Assembly (NCBI GenBank): GCA_947000775.1
Contig: CAMQGK010000518.1
Location: 62,001 to 126,000 of the forward strand
Direction of reading: 5' to 3'
Length of the DNA: 64,000 nt
Source of the DNA: Pterois miles
Lineage: Eukaryota > Chordata > Actinopteri > Perciformes > Scorpaenidae
Shown here: in pieces, positions 32,437-45,260 of the stretch
Layout of the letters: the number at the start of each line of letters is the position of its first letter
How positions within the stretch are numbered: position 1 is the stretch's first letter
Notes under the pieces: generated by a model
The model's database searches: none
Seen by the model: only the letters and a program-made list of their open reading frames with translations
What the model was told of the DNA's origin: nothing
Program-made: the position numbers and the translations under genes

Positions 32437-33305
32437 AGACCCCATGTCAGAAGCCTCATACCTGGACTAAGGAGGAGAATAACTGGACCACTGCAGTCAG
32501 TCCTCTATTCAGGTGAAAGTAAATGTTGCATTTCATTTGGAAATCCAGGTCCCAGAGTCTGGAGGGAGAGTGGGGAGGCCCAGAATCCAAGTTGGTTGAA
32601 GTCCAGTGTGAAGTTTCCACAGTGGGTGATGATTTGGGGGGGCGCCATGTCATCTGCTGATGTGGGTCTACTGTGTTTCATCAGGTCCCAAGTCAACGCA
32701 GCCGTCTACCAGGAAACTTTAGAGCACTTTGTGCTTCCGTCTGCTGACAGGCTTTATGGAGATGCTGGTTTCCTGTTCCAGCAGGACTTAGCATCTGCCC
32801 ACAGTGCCAACGCTACTACTAACTGCTCTGCTGACCATCACACTACTGTGCTGGACTGGCCAGCCAACTGGCCTGGCCTGAACCCCACAGAGGATCTATG
32901 GGGTGTTGTCAAGAGGAAGATGAGAAACACCCAACCCACAATCCAGATGAGCTGAAGGCTGCTATCAGAGCAAGCTGAGCTTCAATAAGACCTCAGCAGA
33001 GCCACAGGCTGATGGCCTTCATGTCTCACCTCACTGATGCAGTAATTCATGCTGAAGGAAACCTGACCAAGCATTGCATGAAAAAACCCACAGACTTTTC
33101 AGAAGCTGGACATTTCTGTTTTGTAAACCTTTTTTTCCAGAGATGCCGTTTTCTTTCATTTTTGAGCTGCAGGCTGTAATTATTAAGATTACAATGAAAA
33201 AAAGCTTGAAACATTTTAGTTTACATTTTAGATAATATTCACTTTTCACTTTCTTAAATAACTGACAAACAATATTGAACTTTTTCACGATTTTTTTTGC
33301 ACCTT
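32437..33305 (+). mobile_element. Truncated Tc1-family transposon (right copy)
   Basis: Longer open frame than the left copy. It includes YSGESKCCISFGNPGPRVWR, GEAQNPSWLKSSVKFPQWVM, IWGGAMSSADVG, FQQDLASAHSA and GLNPTEDLWGVVKRKMR, ending TIQMS. Downstream frames continue the family C-terminus with stops. A terminal end TTTGCACCTTTATA lies at about 33296-33309. Confidence 0.82.
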
Positions 33306-33603
33306 TATACGTTTCCACACTTTGGAGGTGAGTTTGAACGTATCATATCGCAGTCGCACCTTATTGTCTCTTAGAGAAGTTATTTGTGGAAAAGCAGTAT
33401 TACTGTATAATCTGCAATATTAAAATTGTAGTTTGGGTTTATTTATTTATTTTTTCAGGCCATTTAAATCTAAATGTTAAATCTAAATGTTGAATATAAA
33501 TCTCCATGTTCAATAAGGAAAATGTTGATTCTCAGTTACATTTTATAATAGTATTCAGACAGCTTTCCTAGTGTCCATAAAATATGTTCCATATGTCCTT
33601 AAA

Positions 33604-33775
33604 ATGGGCTGCACGGTGCCGCGGTTAGCACTGTGGCCTCACAGCGAGGTCGGATCCGGCTCGGGGCCCTCGTGTGTGGAGTTTGCATCTTCTCCCTGTG
33701 TAAGTGTGGGTTTTGTCCACGTTCTCCAGCCTCCTCCCACCATCCAAAGACATGGACGGGTGTCCTTCATGTTGC
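33604..33775 (-). repeat. Fragment of (ATCC)n-type repeat (right copy)
   Basis: Mirror of 7553-7732, with GGAGTTTGCATCTTCTCCC and CCTCCTCCCACCATCC. Confidence 0.75.
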
Positions 33776-34739
33776 TGGCTGTTCAAAAAAGTAATTCATA
33801 ATCCATACAAAAATGTAAAAATGTCAGAGTCCACAGAAAAGCAGCTGGATTCAGGGTCTCTCCTTGAGGAGTGTTAGCTGAGCTGCACTCAGTAAGGACT
33901 GACAGTGAGGAAATGCTCTCACATTGCGTTTACTTACTACATTGAAAACTGTGTTCCTGGCTGATAAAACCAAAGATTGGAGCAGATGTACAGTGTCACT
34001 GGTTTTTATGCTCTTTATGAAACGTGTTTTCCATACAGATAATGACAAGGTGGACACACGATGCTCTGGTTCATTTGAGAAGACCTGACCGATGCCTGCC
34101 TGCTGTTATTATGTTATGTTACCCTGCTCACTGTTGGGAAGTGCACATCCATAATCACTACGACCTTTTAAAATTACAGCCCAGTGTTGAATAATCATGG
34201 TACACAGCAACAGCGATCCTTAAATCTTCCCAATGCAGATTGTTTTGTATAATCTATTTGAAGGCTAAATGTGAAAGGGCTTGATCCTAGTCCCAGAGAA
34301 ATATTCAAAATTAAATGGGGGGGACCCTTCATCATTGTAATCATCATAGTTGTTGGATCAATTTTGGAGCTGCTTCACGCTTTTGTTTAAAAATGGTATT
34401 AGAAATATTACTATTACTAGAGCTGAGTTTAAAAACAAAACATGATACCTTTAATAACTAATCATCTCAAGGCCATTTCAATACATTATCAGACATTATC
34501 GGTGATTTCTCTGGTTGTTGTTTTTCCAAATTAAAGTGGAGAACAAACTAAAGCTGTGAGGTTTTAGGGCTCAATAAACATCATTTGGACTGTGGTGTCA
34601 TTAATGTGTAGGGAAGTTAAATCAAATGCAATCAAACAAGTATCACACTACCTGCAAATGATCGATTATTTCACGTTATGGTAACATCAATGAAAGTAAA
34701 AGAAGTCGCATACCACATTTTAGATGTTTGATGTTGTCT

Positions 34740-34745
34740 TTTATT
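34740..34745 (-). terminator. Polyadenylation signal of arm gene (right copy)
   Basis: TTTATT on the plus strand, the mirror of 6588-6593. Confidence 0.6.
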
Positions 34746-35158
34746 GAATTCAACACCAAAAGAGTCAAGTGGTAAAAAATAGTGGTGAGGTAAAAACTCC
34801 CAAAAACCCTTTTAACAGGGAAAAACTGGGAGAAACCTCACGAAGAGCAACAGAGGAGGGCTCCCTCTTCCAGGATGGACATACAGAGTCCAGATGACTA
34901 AATGGATGTGTATAATGTGAACACATATGGAGGGATGGATCCAGGAGGATGTCAAGCAGCTTCCAGGTGTCACTAAACAGATGCAGCCTGAGCAACACAC
35001 CCTCCTCTCCTTCATGTAACCTAGGGAGAGGACAAGATTGTTGGTTTTAGTTCACAGTTGCTTTGGTAATGTAAATGTATGTTTCCCATGTCAATAAGCC
35101 CCTTTGGACTGAACTGAATTGCCGGGGCAGAGGACAGACAGACAGACTCACTGGCTCT

Positions 35159-38100
35159 TCAGATAATGTTCGGGGTCTTGAAGCTAGCAGGCTGCTGACA
35201 GTGGTTCGGTGTGTTCAGTGGACCGCTGCGGTGCTCGGGTGTCCTGGGATGATCGGCTGGTCCACATCCACTCTCAGATGCTCCAGGAATGCCAAAAACA
35301 CAGGAAGAGTCCTGCCCTATGATATCAAAAACAAGTCAGGATTTTTTCTTTTATCACTACACTTCCTCCTTTGGGTTGACAGACATCACCATGTTCTTCC
35401 ACATTTCTCCTGCAGACTCATGAATCTCTAAATAAATCAACTTTGATCTGTGCCATATTTCAACTTTAGCTTATAACCACTTAATGTCACCTTTGCTAGT
35501 CTTGTAGTCTTAGTGAGGACTTACTTAGTTTGTTGGCTAAATCACAGGAGACCATCGCTCTCCAGCTCGTCTTGCGGTCGGCCATCCTTCTCATCTGTTC
35601 GGGAGGACCAACTTCTCCTCTGTCATCAAGGAAACTGCTGGACATCCTGCAGGAAAAAGTACAACATTGTCAGCAATATCAGTAATCATTAGAAATATTA
35701 AACTGATAAAAAATGTTATTAATTATTGCTTCTGTGGGGTTCAGTTTTCTATCATATGTAAAAAACAACTCAAAGAACAACAGTGAGTACGATAAGTGAT
35801 CATTAACACGTACAAGACTCATTAAAACACTTGTTAATGTTAATAACTATAACCGCACTTTATCAGATAGCCATCTACTAAAACTGAAGCACAAGGTCAA
35901 AGAACAGAGAACCAAATTATTAAATACCTGATGAAGATAACTGCAGGAGAAAACTGTTAATATCATTATTATTGCCTCATCTCTGTCTTCTTCAGTAAAA
36001 AGCAGAACAATTCAAAAACAAAAAGAATGAGTGGGATAATCATTGAACTACTAAAAGTGTGATGAGAAGAGCTGTAACTTGCTTGCAGTTCTCCTCGCTG
36101 CTCCTCTTTGTAGAGGAGCTGAGGACAGAAGTCCATGGAACTGGGTCTCCAGAGCTTTCTGCCTCTCTGAGGTCCACTCTCAAAACCTCAGTGGCCTCTC
36201 AGCACTGACCTGCTGCTGCTCCTCTCACATCCTCATCATCCTCATCATCAGAAGAAAGAGGAGGGATATACTCACCTTCCTCAACCTTAGGCGCCTCATC
36301 CTCATCATCACAGACCATGTAGAAGCAGAGGTCGTTGGGTCGGATCAGCCACGGGAGATCTTCAGCACAATCAGCCACGTCAAATCAGAGGAGGGCTCCC
36401 TCTTCCAGGATGGACATACAGAGTCCAGATGACCTGTCAACAAAATACTCAACAGCATTGAATACATTATCAGGGTTGGCTTCAAGGCCACCATGATGGT
36501 CAGCAGGTGGAAAACCATGAGGAACACGATAAGGGTCACCAAGAGAGTCAGCACAAGGGTCAGCAGGAAAACTATAAGAGTCAGTAGGAGGATCAGCAGA
36601 AGGGAAAGCACGAAAACCAGCATAAAGGTCAGCAGGAGGAAAAGAAGTAAGATGACCATAAGGGTCAGCAGCAGATGAAAGCAGGAGGAAGACCATAAGG
36701 GTCAGCAGGAGGGAAAGCATGAAAACCAGCATAAAGGTCAGCAGGAGGAAAAGAAGTAAGATGACCATAAGGGTCAGCAGCAGGTGAAAGCAGGAGGAAG
36801 ACCATAAGGGTCAGGAGCAGGGAAGCGGGGGGGGGGGAAGCGGGAAGAAGACCATAAGGGAAAGCAGGAGAAAGGACGAGGAAAAATGTAAGGATCAACA
36901 AAAGGGAAAGCGGGAGGAAGACCATCAGTGTCAACAGTAAGGTCAACAAAAGGATCAGAAGGAAAACCAAAGAAGTCAGAAGGAAGGTCAGCAGGAGGGT
37001 CAGAAGGAGTGAAAGCAGGAGGAAGACCTAAAGGATCAGCAGGAGGGAAAGTGAGAAGAAGACCACAAGAGTCAGGAGCAGGGAAGCGAGAAGAAGACCA
37101 TAAGGGAAAGCGGGAGGAAGGACGAGGAAAAATGTAAGGGTCAACAAAAGGGAAAGCGGGAGGAAGACCATCAGTGTCAACAGTAAGGTCAACAAAAGGA
37201 TCAGAAGGAAAACCAAAGAAGTCAGCAGGAAGGTCAGCAGGAGTGAAAGCGGGAGGATGACCAGAAGGGTCACCTTCACCGTTACCTCCCTGAGGCTCAG
37301 CCTCCTGAAGCCAGTCGAGCCAAACGGAGCCACCTGAGGAGGAAAAAAAGCATTAAAAAGTCACACTCTCCACCTTCATAAAACAGACAAAAACAGGAAA
37401 ATCATTTTGACCAGAAACATCACAGACACTTTGTAGAAAAGCCCCCAATAAACAGAGTGCTACTGTCACCTCTAAAAGTGATATGCAATATAGTACAGTA
37501 CTGTTATTTGAGACATTATGACAGGATGAGAGTGATCTGATGATGCATGGATGTTGTGATGATGTCTAAAGTTTTGATTTTAAAGCTGTTGTGGCATATT
37601 TGAAATGCTGACAAAAGGTTTACACCGTTCTGACTTGTGGAAACAGTAATGAGGGACTGTTGGTGCAGAGCTCAGGAGAAAACTGCTTGTTTTAGTCTGG
37701 TTCAAAGAATAACTTTGTATTTCCTGTAATATTTAAAGGCAGGGTGGTGATCTTGAGAAACTAGCAAGACTACACTGGATTTTTAAAAATGATCCAGCAG
37801 AAAAAAAAATGAGCCAAGTGTCTCCAACTCTTTTCCAATGAATGCAGCTAGCAGCAATAGCTACGAACTAGCTCCAAAAGTGTCTAAATCTAGCCAGAAA
37901 TTTGCCAAGTCTGCAAACACTGACAGTCTGTCCCCTCAGGCCTCCCTCTAAAGCAGGGGTGGCCATGAGAAACCAAGATTGTTGCTGGGGGCCAAACAAA
38001 TACTGTCAGATGTAACCTCTATTTTAACACTATACTACTTTTAGATATATGTTGGTAAAAGCTGACACAATATCGTCCACACCTGATGGGAACCACTGCT

Positions 38101-40115
38101 GTGCTGTACACACTGCACAATATTACACAAAAACACCCCATCATGATCTCATACATCGTTATATACATTTAAAGATCATGTTGACTGGGCTGCAGAAGCA
38201 CATGTTCAATTGTGATAAATTGATCCAAATCATGATATAGGTTGATCTGTATTCAGTCAGATTTAGTTCTGTGACAATCAGTACTTCTGTCTCTACTCAG
38301 TGAGAAAACAATATGGAGTCAAATCAATCTCAGTGTTAATGAATGCACACAGAAGGATTCAGAAATGGATTTTTCTTATTTATATAAAAATGACTCTACA
38401 AAAAATAGTTTTCAATACACAGAAAGAGTTAAAATATAAATTTAAAAATGATAATTAAAATGATTTAATAATAATACAAATATACAAAAAATACATTAAA
38501 TATGCTCATATATTATATTATATATATAATATATATTATATAACTACTTAAATTTGTATTTGTTTTAAATTTACACACAAACACACACACATATACAGTA
38601 TATATATAGTTATATAGTAATAATAATAATAATAACAATAATACTAATTAACAATGTTATAAAAGTATAATATATTATAAATATTAATATAATAGAAACA
38701 TATTTTTGTGGACAGAGTCATTCATATATAAATCACAAAACACATTTGTGGATATTTCTGTGTGCATTCATTAATACTGAGACTGATCTGACTCCATAGA
38801 AGAATCTATCTATTTAATCCTCGTTTATATAACCCAAGTTCACACAACAACCCTGTTCACATTCCTGTTTTTGCCTCTGAATACATATCTTGTTTCTTAT
38901 AATCTCAACAAAGGTCAAACGAGTATAACATTATTCAGAACAACAGGCTGTAATTCTGTCATGTTGCATCAGATTTCAGTCATGTTAAAATGGTGGAAAC
39001 AGCTGGTTCTGACTCTATTCAGTGATGTCGCGAGAAAAGATGGTTGTTCACGGCACTGAGCTTTTTTAAGAGGATGCTGCTGCCTCCAAGGTTCCCAATA
39101 TGCTGTGAAAAACACTGAGACAGCCAAAAAAGTATGATGCGCACAGACCCTCGTGCGTAATTACGCACGCTTAAACATGGGGACCTTCATTAATTCACGC
39201 GCACTTAAGGACAGGGTTTCTCCAGAAATAACCGCACCAAAATATATGTGCAAAATAATCGATTATATTTAGTTACTGTCCTAAGTTGTAAATCACGCTG
39301 CGTGGAGGAGACGGCGGCATCTTTGGACGCAGGACGCGCACAGTCACTACATGAGAAACCGCTCTCATCTCTTCCCTTCATCAGAAAACACCACATGAAC
39401 TAGTAAAACATATTATAATATGATGACAGTACTATCATGTCAAGTAGAAGCTCTGAGTGATGACTGAGCACCTTTGATTTTAGGTCCAATAACTGTCAGA
39501 CACTTTAGTTCACTTCATTCAGGCTCATAACAATATCGATCTGTTAGTGCACTTTGAGAAAACCTAAAAATGACTTCATAAATGTGATAAATGTGGACTT
39601 GAAAAGGACCCGACAACATGTCCAGATACATTTTAAGAAGTAATCTCAACTGTCCACACGGAGGAAGGTGTGCTGTGTTTACAACTCTGACTTCAACACC
39701 TTTGCTCCTAGACCTTACGTCGTTTCCATGACGCACAAATCAGCTTGTTGTTTGGGCATTATTCAAAAAATGGCTGAGTCGCCATTTTGTTTCCTAAATG
39801 ACTCAACGGAAAATTTGGAAAATATGTTGCCCTCAAACAAAAATAAGTGTTTTCAAATCACTATCGTTGTTAACATTCTGTACAATACTCCCGCCACACT
39901 TCACATTACACGTGTTACCAGATAATTATTATTTTTCACCCAGAAAACATCAAGTTTCATCACAATCAGTGTTTCCCTAACAGGCCAACAAACAGTCTAC
40001 TAATCACTTAACTATAAATTCAACAATTGAACATAATTTAAATATTAAAAGATGTCTTACCTCCAAAAGAGGCGGTGGCCGGCAGGCCGTACACACGGGG
40101 TCCAAAAAACACCAT
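35159..40115 (-). CDS. Multi-exon arm gene, unknown family, possibly degenerate (right copy)
   Basis: Mirror of 1501-6174. Exon 1 is 40061-40115, exon 2 36276-37333, exon 3 35525-35646, exon 4 35152-35316 with stop at 35159-35161; all splice dinucleotides are kept. Exon 2 differs by a 15-bp, frame-neutral insertion at about 36829 (a G run) and single residues such as LEANPDN for PEANPDN. Intron 2 holds 264 bp absent from the left arm. The frame stops seen in left exon 2 appear here too, so they came before the duplication. Two nearly identical copies make short-read expression assignment ambiguous. Confidence 0.5.
35855..36118 (-). other. 264 bp present only in the right arm
   Basis: Lies in intron 2 of the right gene copy; the left arm joins directly at CCATGGACTGG. 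On the minus strand it contains CTGTCCTCAG followed by an open 36-base stretch (LLYKEEQRGELQ) and GCAAGT, a possible GC-type donor. LLYKEE is weakly like LLYNNEE of array exon A. It may be a small exon lost from the left copy, or only intron. Confidence 0.45.
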
Positions 40116-40241
40116 CTCCTAGAGGGGGGTAGATTTCAGCTGCGATCCGGTATCAAAGATAACCAGTCACCAAGTTTTCACAAGAGGTCAGCTCGTGTCC
40201 GAGTCCAAGTGTGAAAGGGGCTCCTAGAGAGGTCCGCAGCC

Positions 40242-40249
40242 CTTATATA
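40242..40249 (-). promoter_or_regulatory. TATA box of arm gene (right copy)
   Basis: CTTATATA on the plus strand, the mirror of 1367-1374, with the same distance to exon 1. Confidence 0.6.
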
Positions 40250-40669
40250 ACCTCGGTACCATGTCAACAATCCGTTTCCATGACTTCGACGCACGAGCGT
40301 GAGCGAGTCCCATACAGTAACAGATGATATCATGTTCATGATTTGGCCTCTTTATTCTGTTACAGTAGGTGTTGCCATCAATAATTATTGTGTACACACT
40401 TCACACCATCTTGACCCATCTAGATACAAAATAATATTAAATGATAGTGATAATAAATGTGAATCAATGCATGTTTCCATCTACATCATGAAAAGATTGC
40501 ATAATTAATTAATGTCCAAATTATAGCCTATATCATGGCATTTCATTTCTCCTTAAGAGGTCTTGATTGTTTTTTCATGTCTTACATCTATTTATGCAAA
40601 ATTCTTTTAATTTTGTTTCTTTTCTCTTCGTATTTATTTATTTATTTATTTATTTATATATGTATTTAT

Positions 40670-41770
40670 ATCAGCAGGATCAGCAACCAAACCAACTCGT
40701 GCAGGCATGTGCGCGCGGGCCAAATGCGGCCCGTGTTCAAATTTCCACCGGCCCACAGCCTTTGTCATAAAATCAACAATATGCGGCCCCACAATGTCGG
40801 TGCGCAGTTGAGGAGGTATGCAGCAGACACCTCATCTCTGGCTGAGGAGTTTTAACGCCGCTTTTGGGATTTTGCAGCTGTTGAAAAGGAGATCAGGCTT
40901 TTTAACTCTCCTTTCTCCGTTGGCGCTCCAGACCTCCTCCAGCTGGACCTCGTTGAGCTGCAGTGTGATGCGGAGAGTCGCGGTCGGCACCAGCAGCTCC
41001 CTTTGTCAACTTTTACCGCCAGCTGGATGAAGGCAGGTTCCCAGAGATTCAAACATTTGCTAAGAAAATGCTGAGCTGGTTTAGCTCGACATACATGCGA
41101 GAGGACATCCAAGAACCGCCTGAGGACGAGATTAAGAGACTCTCACCTGCGTGACATCTGCGCATCAGAACCACTGCTTTAGAGCCAGACCTGGTCTACT
41201 GACTGTAGTCCAGATCTCACAGCCACCCTTCACATTAGTGCAGACAAGTTCTATGTTTAGTCTTCTGAGGTGAATCACTTCTCTATTTTTTTTCTTTTTT
41301 AATGAATATGCTCTGAGTCTTTTCAATCCAGGGATCATTTGTTCTTGTTTTTCAACTGACAATCAAACTGGGTCTTGTTACTAAATAGTGTTCATATTTA
41401 TTGATAACAAACATTAGGGTCTTAAGAAACAAATATACAAATACTCAACATTAAATATTAAGATCAAATTTGGTCCAGCATTCATTTTTCCATTTCATAT
41501 TTTGTCAAGTCTAAAAGTGACATAAATTTCGTGTTTGATATCTGATTCTAAATCAAATAACATATTTTGTTTTTTTCATTTTTGATGTTCAGTTGAAAAA
41601 TGAAAGAAGGGGTGATTCACAGATTGATATGGCCCTGGAATAAGATAACTGTTATTCTGTTATCATGTTAATGGTTCAAAGAGTGTCAGGCTGAATGGTC
41701 GGCCCCCCACACATTTAACCTCACCAAATCTGGCCCTCTTTGCACAAAGGTTGGACAGCCCTGAACCAGA
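40670..41770 (+). pseudogene. hAT-type transposase relic with terminal repeat (right copy)
   Basis: Plus-strand frames give LRRYAADTSSLAEEF, RRFWDFAAVEKEIRLFNSPF, LQLDLVELQCDAESR and RLRDSHLRDICASE, a degraded ZBED/GTF2IRD2-like hAT transposase C-terminus. The GGCCAAATGCGGCCCGT stretch and the end AAAGGTTGGACAGCCCTG (to about 41766) resemble termini of this hAT group. It crosses the end of the arm at 41636. Confidence 0.6.
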
Positions 41771-41774
41771 GGAC

Positions 41775-41950
41775 AGGAGGCTCAGTGAGCTCCTCTGGTA
41801 GAGCAGGGGGCCGGGGGTTCAGGTCTGACTCCTGGACCTTTTCTCCTCGTCATCCTCTCTCTCCCATAACTGTCACAGTTTCTGTCAAATCAAAGTCAAA
41901 ACAGCCAAAAAGTAAAGAAAACATAGATGAACAAAAATGTAGAAACTGAA
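41775..41950 (+). repeat. tRNA-like SINE copy
   Basis: GCTCAGTGAGCTCCTCTGGT then AGAGCAGG looks like an A box, and GGGTTCAGGTCTGACTCC like a B box, followed by the CTCTCTCTCCC and CAAAGTCAAAACAGCC tail of a common fish SINE. It is degenerate and not a functional tRNA. Confidence 0.6.
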
Positions 41951-41984
41951 TAGCATTTAAATTCATATGTCCTGTTTAATTATC

Positions 41985-42985
41985 AGCTTTAATTTATTTA
42001 TTTCAATATTTATTCATTTACTTCCATATATATTTCAACATTTATTTATTTTTATTTTGTTATTTTTTCCATGAATTTATTCTGTATTCATTCACTTATT
42101 CTTGTACTTATATATTTATTTATACAATTTTTTTCTGCAGAAAATGTAGGGAACAACTAAAAGCAAATGTCCTGTCTATCAATTTTTATTAAATTATTTC
42201 AATATTTATTAATTTCTTTACATGTATGCATTTCTGTATTTATTAATTTATTCTTCTATTATTTATTCTTCTATTTATCTATTCTTCTATTTATACAATT
42301 ATTTATGCAATTTTCTTTTATTTATTTGTTTATTTATTTATTTATTCATTTATTTATTTATTTACTTATTTATCAGATCAAGCCCCCCACAGCTCCTAAT
42401 GGGATAAGCGGTTGAAGATGGATTGATGGATGGATTTATTTATGTATCATCAACATAAGAAAAGAAAAAAAAAGGAAAATGTGCTGAGTCACCTCACCTG
42501 GTAGAACAGGTGCCCCATGCATCGAGGATTAGCTCAGCAGCTGGAGGTTCAAATCCAACCTGTGGACCTTTTTTATCAGCAGAAAATGTAGGTGAACAAT
42601 AATAAATATAGACAAATTGATTTTTTTTTATTTCAATTTTCAATTTAATTTTCAACTTTTATTTATTTAATTCAATATTTATTCAATTATTTACATTTAC
42701 ATTTAAGCATTTATTTATTCTTTTATTTATTTTTCCATGTATTTATGTCTGTACTTTTTCATTTATCCTTGTATTTTATTATACATTTATTTATGTAATT
42801 TTCTTTTTTATTTATTTATTCATTTATTTACTTATCTATGCAGCATCAATATCAGCAACAAAACCAGCATGACGCGAGGACGCTCAATTGTATATGTATA
42901 TTTATTAATTTAGTCATTTATTTATTTATATGTTTAATCGTGCAATTTTCTTTTATTTTTTCTTTATCTATTTATTTATTTAGTG
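41985..42985. repeat. (TTTA)n-rich low-complexity region
   Basis: Long runs of ATTTATTTATT variants on both sides of the SINE copy. Leu/Ile/Tyr-rich ORFs here come from composition, not genes. Confidence 0.85.
42485..42600 (+). repeat. Second tRNA-like SINE copy, degenerate
   Basis: CTGGTAGAACAGGTGCCCC, then GGAGGTTCAAATCCAACC (B-box-like) and TGTGGACCTTTTT. It is the same family as the copy at 41775. A further tail-like piece (CTCTCTCTCCCACCACC) lies at 43027-43080. Confidence 0.55.
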
Positions 42986-43381
42986 ATTTCAGCAGCATCA
43001 TCATCAGCCACAACACCAACAAACAGGACTCTCTCTCTCCCACCACCGTCACTGCCTCTGTCAAACCAACATCAGCTCTGTCCGGCCAGCACTGGATGTA
43101 TTCCTCTATTCCACCATCGTCCTCTGACAACACGTCACCTCGTCAGATTTCACAATGAGGCTTGTCCTTGAGAAACACTCCTTCCATCAGGATGTGAGGT
43201 TAGAGGTAAAGATAAGTAAATCAACATTGGGGGAACAGGAACGGAGCCTGATTTAAAATCTGTTGCTTTAAGTTATATAATTCTCATTATGTTTATCAGG
43301 AGACAGGCTAGTTGAGATTGTCACATATTTTTTTTAAGCGCCACTTGGCCTCAACAAGTAATATGTTTTATTTATTTACAG

Positions 43382-44115
43382 TATATAACACCTGTTCCGA
43401 TGCCTCCAGTTCTGGCTGGGTCGACGCCACAGCCAGAGACTCAGACTGAGTGTTGCTGTAGTTCAGCGGCTCCTTTACAACAATGAAGAAATGCTGATTC
43501 CCGACCAGGTCAGATGGATGACGGACCACAAGACGGACAGAACGGAAGGACACGCCTGTGTTTTCGTGGACGACGTAAGTAAGCTGCACATTAAAGGAAC
43601 ATTTTGTCATTTTGGGAAATATGCATATTGATTGTTAGCCAACAGTTAGACAAGAAGATTGTTACCACTGTAAACATGTAGCTGCAGCCAGCTTCAGTAG
43701 TGTCAAAGATGAAGCCTACACATGTTTTCCAGACTCATAACCTGTGACACCACTGATCAATGCACATTTATTTTGACATGAATTAATCTTCGTAGTTGAT
43801 TATTATAGCTGAAGTCTGGGAGACACTGACAGCAGACTAAGAGAAGGATCCAGATTCCTGTCTTGTTTCTGATCTCACAGGACAGGACTCTTCCCGGAGA
43901 GTGGACGACAACAGAACCACACCAAGCCAGCAGCATCACACAACCAGTCTCAACACACTGAACCGCCATCAGCTCCACACTTTACATGCTGCACTGATTT
44001 AATGTTGAATTCAATCAAATAAAACAAAAACTCAGCCATGTAACATGATCCTGTGTTAATTCTCATACTGATGTTGGTTAACATGAATCTTCTTCAGTAG
44101 TAAATCAGTTGAAGG
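43382..44115 (+). repeat. Array cluster R2, one isolated unit with long exon A
   Basis: Exon A 43382-43574 starts after TTTATTTACAG and has the same extra 5' segment (PVPMPPVLAGSTPQPETQTE in one frame) as the first unit of cluster R1. Donor GTAAGTAAG at 43575. Exon B starts at 43881 and has lost about 45 bases after CCAGTCT. The unit ends near 44115. Like 25491, it is a 5'-edge form. Confidence 0.8.
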
Positions 44116-44239
44116 TTACATTCAAGGTGTAGACGCTCAAACAACTTTGTCACCAAGAGCCTGTTTCAAGAAGCTGCTATATACAAGTATATATGTATTT
44201 ATAACAACAACAACAACAACACATGTAATTCCTCCTCCA

Positions 44240-44845
44240 TCACACACAATGGTGGAATAAATATTTAGATCCTTTACTTAAGTAAGAGGGCTGACTCTGA
44301 AAATACTCCACTACAACTAAATGTCTGACAGTCAAATCAAGCAAAAGTATCTAATGTAAGTATTTCAGCAAAATATACTTAAAGTATTTAAAGTAAAAGT
44401 ACTCATTCAGCAGTAAAATGTTCCCTGTCAGTGTTTTACTGTTACATCTGATGTTTCTGGATTAATATTACTGCTGCATTAATGCGTATGTTGCATTTTA
44501 CTGCTGTAGATGTTTAACTTTGTGCTAATTTTAACTCCTTCATATCTTGTTGGGCAGTTTAATTTATAGCAATGCATCATGGGCTATAAGATCATGTGTT
44601 GGTAGTATCGTTCCAGCTGATCCAAGAGGGTTTTTAAAGAGTTTATTTAGCTCAAGAAGGAGGAAAATTTATTCAACACATAAAGGGACACGTCATCCTT
44701 CAGTTTATCTCAAACATTAAAAAATCAGCACATCTGGAGTTATGTGGTTTTCACTGGACAGGAAGGAAACCTAAGCTGTAAAGTAACTAAAGCTGTCAGA
44801 TAAATGTAGTGGAGTAAAAAGTACAGTATTTACCTCTGAGATGTA
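44240..44845. repeat. Interspersed non-autonomous DNA repeat
   Basis: Begins CAATGGTGGAATAAATATTT and includes CTTTACTTAAGTA, TACTGCTGCATTAATGCGTA and TTTTACTGCTGTAG, ending GTAGTGGAGTAAAAAGTA and CAGTATTTACCTCTGAG. The form matches a very common acanthomorph MITE family. Bases 44846-45040 show nothing further. Confidence 0.65.
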
Positions 44846-45044
44846 GTAAATAGAAGTATGTATACATCTATATTTATATATATGGCTTAGACCTATCATT
44901 ACCATCTCATATTTTCTTGGTCAGGTTACCAAAAACATGAACAAGTGTTATTTTATATAACTTGTGAGTTTCAGGCGAAGCTACATGCATCATATGAAAC
45001 TACAAAAACCTAAGGATTCCTACCAACCATGTCACACCTACGTG

Positions 45045-45260
45045 TCGCAAATGAGGTTAAAGAGCGCTCCAAACTTGCACTAAATGTTGGCAAGGAAAAG
45101 CTGTCATGGCCATTTTCAGACGTGTCCCGTGACCTCTGACCTCAAGATATGTAAATGAAAATGGGTTCTATGGGTACCCACGAGACTGTTGAGCTTGAGT
45201 TTGCCATGTTATGATTTGAGCATATTTTTTTTATGCTAAATGCAGTACTTAAAACGGCAT
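45045..45260 (-). repeat. Interspersed repeat, second copy
   Basis: CCTCTGACCTCAAGATATG, AAAATGGGTTCTATGGGTAC and CCACGAGACT are the reverse complement of motifs at 20690-20905. Divergent, non-coding. Confidence 0.7.

Larger units (their letters stand above)
26877..41636. repeat. Right arm of the 14.5-kb inverted repeat
   Basis: Reverse-complement partner of 1-14464. The inner end falls at the start of an array exon A, where the left arm switches to the Sushi-like element. Visible private differences are an extra 264 bp at about 35855-36118, a 15-bp insertion with a G run near 36829, and 4-base and 1-base deletions in the Gmr1-like reverse transcriptase near 31243 and 31310. Confidence 0.93.

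Noticed and set aside
41780..41850. Functional tRNA gene
   Set aside because: A and B box-like sequences are present but no cloverleaf can be formed with confidence, and the flanks match a known fish SINE tail.
42167..43158. Tyr/Ile/Phe-rich ORFs near 42-43 kb
   Set aside because: They are translations of (TTTA)n simple sequence and SINE tails.
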